From contig JAIFLS010000085.1 in assembly GCA_020048935.1 (NCBI GenBank), positions 1-9,206 of the forward strand: 9,206 bases of DNA, in the 5' to 3' direction. The number at the start of each line of letters is the position of its first letter. Position 1 is the stretch's first letter. Positions 5,585-9,206 of this stretch are shown piece after piece. This DNA is from a bacterium (GTDB lineage: Bacteria > Verrucomicrobiota > Kiritimatiellia > UBA8416). Both the position numbers and the translations under genes were made by a program. The notes beneath the pieces are model-generated. The model was given only the letters and a program-made list of their open reading frames with translations, was not told where the DNA came from and ran no database searches.

Positions 5585-6172
5585 TTACGCCATCGGGCGG
5601 CAATCCAGTGTCCGCCTTTCCGTCACCACGAAATCCATACGCCGGTCCCATGACGCCTGCGGCAGCGAGTCCTTTACCTGCGCATCCAAGCAGGCCCCCG
5701 CCGCCGTCACCGCGCCACCGCCGCACGCGAGCCCCAGCAACCGGTCATAATAGCCCGCGCCGTAGCCGATACGACCGCCAGCCTCGTCAAACGCCAACCC
5801 CGGCACGACCATCAGGACAGTTCCTTCGAGCGTGGCGAACCGATCCGTATCCGGTTCAGGAACGCCCCAGTGCCCCGGCCGCAACGACTGCCCATCCACC
5901 CATTCCTTGAAACCATAGACCCGTTGATCGGCACGATACGCCGGCAGCAGCACGCGTTGCCCCTGCCTGCGGCATTCCGCCAGCACCGCATCCAGCCGCA
6001 CCTCCTGCACCAGCGAGGCGAAGAGGCACACGGTCGACGCCGACCGGTACGCCTCCAGCGCGATCAACCGCTGCGCGATCGCCGCGCTGGCCGTGGCCAG
6101 CCAGGCGGCATCCAGCCCCTTGCGCCACGCCAGCATCGCTGCACGGACTTCCTTTTTCGTGTTGTCGATCAT
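5585..6172 (-). CDS. ygfA: 5-formyltetrahydrofolate cyclo-ligase
   Basis: A 195-residue cytoplasmic enzyme converting 5-formyltetrahydrofolate to 5,10-methenyltetrahydrofolate with ATP, which returns a storage or inhibitory folate to one-carbon metabolism. Family features: an N-terminal basic helix (KKEVRAAMLAWRKGL, 6-20), QEVRLDAVLAECRRQGQRV (about 56-73), VPGLAFDEAGGRIGYG (123-138) running into GAGYYDR (138-144), the signature substrate/ATP loop, and the C-terminal DFVVTERR (180-187). Length is normal. ATG at 6172-6170 begins a typical N-terminus; no strong ribosome binding site is seen. In many bacteria this gene follows 6S RNA (ssrS-ygfA); here rarA and a repeat-filled gap separate them. 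The symbol ygfA follows the older E. coli name (also fau; yqgN in Bacillus). Confidence 0.93.
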   Translation of the reverse strand: MIDNTKKEVRAAMLAWRKGLDAAWLATASAAIAQRLIALEAYRSASTVCLFASLVQEVRLDAVLAECRRQGQRVLLPAYRADQRVYGFKEWVDGQSLRPGHWGVPEPDTDRFATLEGTVLMVVPGLAFDEAGGRIGYGAGYYDRLLGLACGGGAVTAAGACLDAQVKDSLPQASWDRRMDFVVTERRTLDCRPMA

Positions 6173-6273
6173 TTTCGTTGGCTATCTCATTCACCTGACG
6201 CGCCCGGAGGTCGCGTTCCACCTGCTCATTGTTGCCGGTCCGTTATGCTTGGTTCTTGTCTAGAACTTCAATT

Positions 6274-6366
6274 CATTCAACGCCCAACAACCAACATCCA
6301 ACGTCCAAGTAAAGACTCCCCAACTTGGGCGTTGGTTGTTGGGCGTTGGACATTGGATGTTCGATT
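6274..6366. repeat. Inverted arrays of 7-base repeats (NNNCCAA / TTGGNNN)
   Basis: Left array, five head-to-tail 7-base units at 6274-6308: cattcaa, cgcccaa, caaccaa, catccaa, cgtccaa. After 16 bases comes the opposite array of six units at 6325-6366: ttgggcg, ttggttg, ttgggcg, ttggaca, ttggatg, ttcgatt. The period is exactly 7 with a fixed CCAA/TTGG core and a variable triplet. Units 6281-6295 and 6331-6345 are perfect 15-base inverted copies, so the whole can fold into a long hairpin. It occupies the rarA-cyclo-ligase gap. Elsewhere in the gap (6173-6270) I see no gene. Confidence 0.85.
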
Positions 6367-6390
6367 CGATTTTACTCCTGTTACCAATTC

Positions 6391-6418
6391 GTCTTCAGTC
6401 TTCGGTCTTCAGTCTCCC
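6391..6418. repeat. Second 7-base tandem repeat (GTCTTCR) overlapping the rarA stop codon
   Basis: Four direct units on the plus strand: gtcttca (6391-6397), gtcttcg (6398-6404), gtcttca (6405-6411) and the degenerate gtctccc (6412-6418). The unit differs from the neighbouring CCAA/TTGG family but has the same period. The rarA stop codon (TGA, 6411-6409) is made of bases of the third unit. Confidence 0.8.
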
Positions 6419-7722
6419 CCACCCCGCATTCCCTTCATCCGCTGGGCAATGGTGGCCTCGTAGCCGCTTTCGCCCGGCTCGTAGTAGACTGTCGTGGTCG
6501 GCACGTACTGCTGTTCGACGTAATGACCGTCGTAGTCGTGCGGGTAGATGTAAGCGCCAGCCTCGTCCCCGCCCTCGGTCACCTTCAGGCGCTTGTTCTT
6601 GAGGTGGCCCGGAACAGCCAGAGAACGCCCCTGCTCGACGTCCTTGAGCGCCGCGCCGATCGCCTTGTAGGCCGCATTGCTCTTGGGTGCCGTCGCCAGG
6701 TAGGTGGTCACTTGCGAGAGGGTGATCCGCGCCTCGGGCATGCCGACGAATTCCACCGCCTGCAATGCCGCCACGGCCATCAGCAAGCCGCGCGGATCGG
6801 CATTGCCGATATCCTCGGATGCGAGGATCACCAGCCGCCGGGCGACGAAGCGAGGATCCTCGCCGGCGTACAGCATCTTCGCCAGCCAGTAGACCGCGGC
6901 ATCGGGATCGGAGCCGCGCACGCTCTTGATAAAGGCCGAGATCGTATCGTAATGACCGTCCTCGTCGTGGTCGTAGACCACGGTCTTCTTCTGAACCGAA
7001 TCGGCCGCCACCGCGACCGTCACCAGGATCCGTCCATCCGCCGCCGGCGTGGTCAGCACGGCCACCTCCAGCGCGTTAAGCGCCCGCCGCGCATCCCCCT
7101 CGCAGACCCGCGCGATGTGCGCCAGCGCGGCGGCCTCCGCCTGCACCGGATAGAGCCCCAGCCCGCGCTCCTCGTCAGCCAGCGCACGCGCCAGCAGTTG
7201 AATGACCGACTCCTCGTCGAGCGGGCGCAACTCGAAGACCATCGAACGCGAGGTCAACGGCGTGTTGATGAAGAACATCGGGTTATGCGTAGTCGCGCCG
7301 ATCAACGTGACCGTGCCCTCTTCCACATGCGGCAGCAGCACATCCTGCTGCGCCTTGTTGAACCGGTGGATCTCGTCGACAAACAGGATGGTCTCGCGCT
7401 TCTCGTGGCGGAACCGGAGTCGGGCGCTTTCGATCAGCGCACGCAGATCCGCCACATTGGCCAGCACGCCGCTGGTACGCACGAAACAGCGCCGCGTGGC
7501 GCTGGCGATCACTTCGGCCACCGAAGTCTTGCCGCAGCCGGGCGGACCGTAAAGGATCACGCTGCCCAGCCGGTCGGCCTGGATCGCCCGGCGCAGCAGG
7601 CTCCCCTCGCCCAGGATGTGCGATTGACCGGCGATCTCATCCAGCGTGCGCGGCCGCATGCGCGCCGCCAGCGGACGCGAGGCCATCCCGCCATCCTTCA
7701 CCTGGTTTTCAAACAAATCCAT
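6409..7722 (-). CDS. rarA: Replication-associated recombination protein A (AAA+ ATPase)
   Basis: A 437-residue AAA+ ATPase of the RarA/MgsA/WRNIP1 family, which acts at stalled replication forks. Visible parts: the N-terminal LAARMRPRTLDEIAGQSHIL (18-37), Walker A GPPGCGKTS (59-67), Walker B ILFVDEIHRF (112-121), sensor 1 region GATTHNP (142-148), sensor 2 with GDARRALN (209-216), then the RarA-specific tail YDHDEDGHYDTISAFIKSVR (250-269), GSDPDAAVYWLAKML, ASEDIGNADPR (301-311), APKSNAAY (345-352) and the C-terminal YPHDYDGHYVEQQYVP (393-408). Length is normal and no motif is lost. ATG at 7722-7720 has AGGT about 8 bases upstream. It starts 45 bases after the 3' side of the 6S RNA candidate, behind a T-rich putative terminator. 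The last residue and stop codon derive from a 7-base tandem repeat, so the native C-terminus may have been altered slightly. Confidence 0.96.
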   Translation of the reverse strand: MDLFENQVKDGGMASRPLAARMRPRTLDEIAGQSHILGEGSLLRRAIQADRLGSVILYGPPGCGKTSVAEVIASATRRCFVRTSGVLANVADLRALIESARLRFRHEKRETILFVDEIHRFNKAQQDVLLPHVEEGTVTLIGATTHNPMFFINTPLTSRSMVFELRPLDEESVIQLLARALADEERGLGLYPVQAEAAALAHIARVCEGDARRALNALEVAVLTTPAADGRILVTVAVAADSVQKKTVVYDHDEDGHYDTISAFIKSVRGSDPDAAVYWLAKMLYAGEDPRFVARRLVILASEDIGNADPRGLLMAVAALQAVEFVGMPEARITLSQVTTYLATAPKSNAAYKAIGAALKDVEQGRSLAVPGHLKNKRLKVTEGGDEAGAYIYPHDYDGHYVEQQYVPTTTVYYEPGESGYEATIAQRMKGMRGGGD

Positions 7723-7736
7723 ACCCGTATACCTGC

Positions 7737-7766
7737 AAAAAAAACCCCGCCGTGCCGAGCTAGGCG
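7737..7766 (-). terminator. Weak rho-independent terminator after the 6S RNA candidate
   Basis: On the minus strand CGCC (7766-7763) can pair with GGCG (7751-7748) around an 11-base loop, followed by GGGG and a run of eight T at 7744-7737. The T-run and its place right after the RNA support termination; the stem is short, so strength is doubtful. It also precedes rarA, which would need readthrough or its own promoter. Confidence 0.5.
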
Positions 7767-7890
7767 ATATCTCTGAACCTCGAATACGAGGTGGGTGCTC
7801 TTGTCAATGCCGCCGCTGCCCGTCCAGAGGACGGTATGGCGTTGGCATCGCCTTCAAGCTCCCTGAACAGTTAAACCTGGGTCAGAGATG
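7767..7890 (-). ncRNA. ssrS: 6S RNA candidate (ssrS), compact form
   Basis: 6S RNA binds sigma70-type RNA polymerase by mimicking an open promoter. On the minus strand the closing stem is ATCTCTGA (7889-7882) with TCAGAGAT (7776-7769), 8 perfect pairs, extended by two C-G pairs after one mismatch. A large bubble follows. Its 3' strand holds a small hairpin CCTCG-tatt-CGAGG (7791-7778) that competes with the closing-stem extension, like the alternative hairpin known in 6S RNAs. The terminal arm pairs CGATGCC (7850-7844) with GGCATTG (7811-7805), CGC with GCG, and CCGTCC with GGACGG around a 3-base loop (7834-7820). CTTG/CAAG (7858-7855/7803-7800) closes the arm base. Context supports it: downstream of pheT and upstream of the cyclo-ligase region. 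The folded core of about 124 bases is shorter than the 180 or so of E. coli; ends are estimates. Not confirmed by a covariance search. Confidence 0.75.
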
Positions 7891-8162
7891 TGTGCCTGTT
7901 TATCGAACAAAGCAGGGTATTAAATTCCCATTACGAGTATGTATTCTTTTGTCACTGAGCAGACGGTGTTCCCACCCCGCCTGCCAAGGCATCCTTCGGT
8001 CTTCTCGTGTTTCCCGAAAGCCTTCTTCCGGATGTCCCTTCAAAGCCACGGTACCCCTTGCAACCATCCCCACCGCCGGCATAAAACCAATAACGCACTC
8101 ATTATCGGATAATCTCAATCCCGCCCTGCCCACCGCCCCCGCGCATATCCCCATGCGCCCCC
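7891..8162. other. Gap between pheT and the 6S RNA candidate, with inverted repeats; no zapA seen
   Basis: No gene is supported here; an 84-codon minus frame (8154-7900) has no ZapA-like features and opens with Gly/Ala/Arg-rich sequence typical of chance frames. Directly after the pheT stop, GCGCAT (8141-8146) and ATGCGC (8153-8158) form a hairpin with a 6-base loop, and ATTATCGGATAAT (8101-8113) is a 6+1+6 palindrome. Neither is followed by a clear T-run, so pheT termination here is only possible. The 6S RNA promoter should lie at roughly 7895-7935; TTCGATAAA (7907-7899) is a weak -10 candidate without a good -35. Confidence 0.45.
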
Positions 8163-9206
8163 TTAACCCTCGCGAAACGCCACGCCCAATTCCTGCCGCA
8201 ATGCATCCTTGATCCGCTCATGCAGCGCATTGGCCTCCTCATCCGTCAACGTCCGCCCTGCCGACTGATACGTGAGGCTGTAGCCAAGGCTCTTCTGCCC
8301 ATGACTCACGCCTTCACCTTGGAAAATATCAAAAAGCGCTATGCCTGTCAACTCGTCTGGCCTGCTATTTTCGATCACCTGCGTGATCCGGTCGTGCGTC
8401 ACCCCGGCATTCACGACCATGGCCATATCTCGGCTGGTCGATGGATATTGCGGAATAGGCTTATAGACAGGGGTTTGGAAAACATTCGAAAGCAGCGGTT
8501 TGAGAGCCAGTTCGCCCACGGCCACCGGATTGCCAAGGCGCCGCGCACGGCGCAGGTCACGGCGTAGAAGACCGATGAATCCAAGCCGGGACTCGCCCAG
8601 CCAGACATCGGTGGCCGAACCCGGTTCGCAGACGGCTGCGGGTGCCGGACGGAAGGAGACACGGCCCGCGCGCAAGGCGACAGCCAACTGCTCGACAATG
8701 CCTTTAAGCGCGAGGAAAGTATCCTCATCGCGGACCGCATCGCGTGCATGCAGGGAGTCGCCGCTCAACTGCCCCGTCAGTCCGAAGGCCACCTGCGTCT
8801 GCTCCTGGATGCACCCCTGCTCATCGCGGCAGAAAACCGTCCCGATCTCGAAAAGCGCGGTCGAGTCGATCTGGCGGGCGCGGTTGCGCGCCAGGCATTC
8901 GACCACCTGCGGCACCAGCGTGTGGCGCAGCACGCCCTGGTCCGCGCTGACCGGGTTGGGCAGCACGACCCGCCGGGCATGGTCCCCGGCATCAAAGGCG
9001 TCCAGCAGGGTTGCGGCAGTGAAGCTGTAGCTCAGCATCTCGCGCAGCCCCAGCCCGGCAAGCGTCTCGCGGCAGCGGAACAGCGCACGGGTGGCCGAGT
9101 CGTCCGCCCCCGGCACCACGGTCGCCGATGGCACCGTATCGGGGATGTGCTCCAGCCCGTGCATCCTCGCCACTTCCTCGATCAGGTCCGCCTCGCATTC
9201 CAGGTC
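8163..9206 (-). CDS. pheT: Phenylalanyl-tRNA synthetase beta subunit, C-terminal part
   Basis: The last 347 residues of PheT; the gene continues past the right edge of the window. With the alpha chain PheS it forms the (alpha-beta)2 enzyme that charges tRNA-Phe; the beta chain carries editing and tRNA-binding parts. The fragment starts in the B5 domain end (DLECEADLIEEVARMHGLE), a hallmark of PheT, runs through the catalytic-like core with LAGLGLREMLSYSF (around residue 60) and NPVSADQGVLRHTLVPQVVE, and ends in the FDX-ACB anticodon-binding domain: YKPIPQYPSTSRDMAMVV, then IALFDIFQGEGVSHGQKSLG and TLTDEEANALHERI before the stop at 8165-8163. No frameshift is seen. pheT normally follows pheS; pheS would lie to the right, outside the window. 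The internal GTG at 9173 is a valine codon of the open frame, not a start. Confidence 0.97.
   Translation of the reverse strand, partial: DLECEADLIEEVARMHGLEHIPDTVPSATVVPGADDSATRALFRCRETLAGLGLREMLSYSFTAATLLDAFDAGDHARRVVLPNPVSADQGVLRHTLVPQVVECLARNRARQIDSTALFEIGTVFCRDEQGCIQEQTQVAFGLTGQLSGDSLHARDAVRDEDTFLALKGIVEQLAVALRAGRVSFRPAPAAVCEPGSATDVWLGESRLGFIGLLRRDLRRARRLGNPVAVGELALKPLLSNVFQTPVYKPIPQYPSTSRDMAMVVNAGVTHDRITQVIENSRPDELTGIALFDIFQGEGVSHGQKSLGYSLTYQSAGRTLTDEEANALHERIKDALRQELGVAFREG

Noticed and set aside
6242..6248. A plus-strand GTTATGC matching the attC core seen at the left end
   Set aside because: No GNNNAAC partner or L-box palindrome within the 50-130 bases upstream; a 7-base match is expected by chance in 9 kb counting both strands.
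6274..6418. Heptamer arrays considered as a CRISPR array
   Set aside because: Units are 7 bases with 0 spacer; CRISPR repeats are over 20 bases with unique spacers, and no cas genes are present.
7283..7291. GTTATGCG inside rarA
   Set aside because: It lies within conserved coding sequence (the sensor 1 region, ATTHNP) with no partner core, so it is coincidental.
7900..8154. 84-codon minus frame between pheT and the 6S RNA candidate, tested as zapA
   Set aside because: No ZapA-like helical pattern, no ribosome binding site, and low-complexity Gly/Ala/Arg start.

Overview
The window looks like a fairly GC-rich, non-proteobacterial chromosome. All recognisable genes lie on the minus strand, so transcription runs from high to low coordinates. 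RNase Y next to a YmdB-type phosphodiesterase, together with heptamer-type intergenic repeats, fits the PVC superphylum (Verrucomicrobiota/Kiritimatiellota-like). That placement is inference; no rRNA or single diagnostic gene is present.

Right half (3953-9206), read in the direction of transcription, is a housekeeping block: the 3' part of pheT (phenylalanyl-tRNA synthetase beta chain), a roughly 270-base gap where zapA often sits in other bacteria but is not visible, a compact 6S RNA candidate with a weak terminator, rarA (AAA+ replication-recombination ATPase), a 236-base gap filled with heptameric repeats, 5-formyltetrahydrofolate cyclo-ligase, and rny (RNase Y). The pheT - 6S RNA - cyclo-ligase order echoes the pheT/zapA/ssrS/ygfA neighbourhood of other bacteria, with rarA between the RNA and the cyclo-ligase.

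Middle (1816-3952): the rny-ymdB gap carries two palindromic repeats. It is followed by ymdB, which very probably starts at a TTG codon, and by an unrecognised 342-residue secreted protein with the look of an outer-membrane beta-barrel, starting at GTG behind a strong ribosome binding site.

Left end (1-1815) is accessory DNA and the most interesting part. Two short genes, a YdhG/DUF1801-like protein and a small exported, possibly lipidated protein, are separated by sites with the layout of integron attC recombination sites. The first bases of each putative cassette are complementary to the R'' core of its own site: a perfect 10-base match for the DUF1801 cassette and 7 bases for the other. 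No integrase is visible, so this resembles a cluster of attC sites lacking an integrase, lying between the beta-barrel gene and a partial membrane-anchored repeat-like gene. The start codon of that last gene falls inside the final recombination core. I saw no CRISPR array, tRNA, rRNA or complete insertion sequence.
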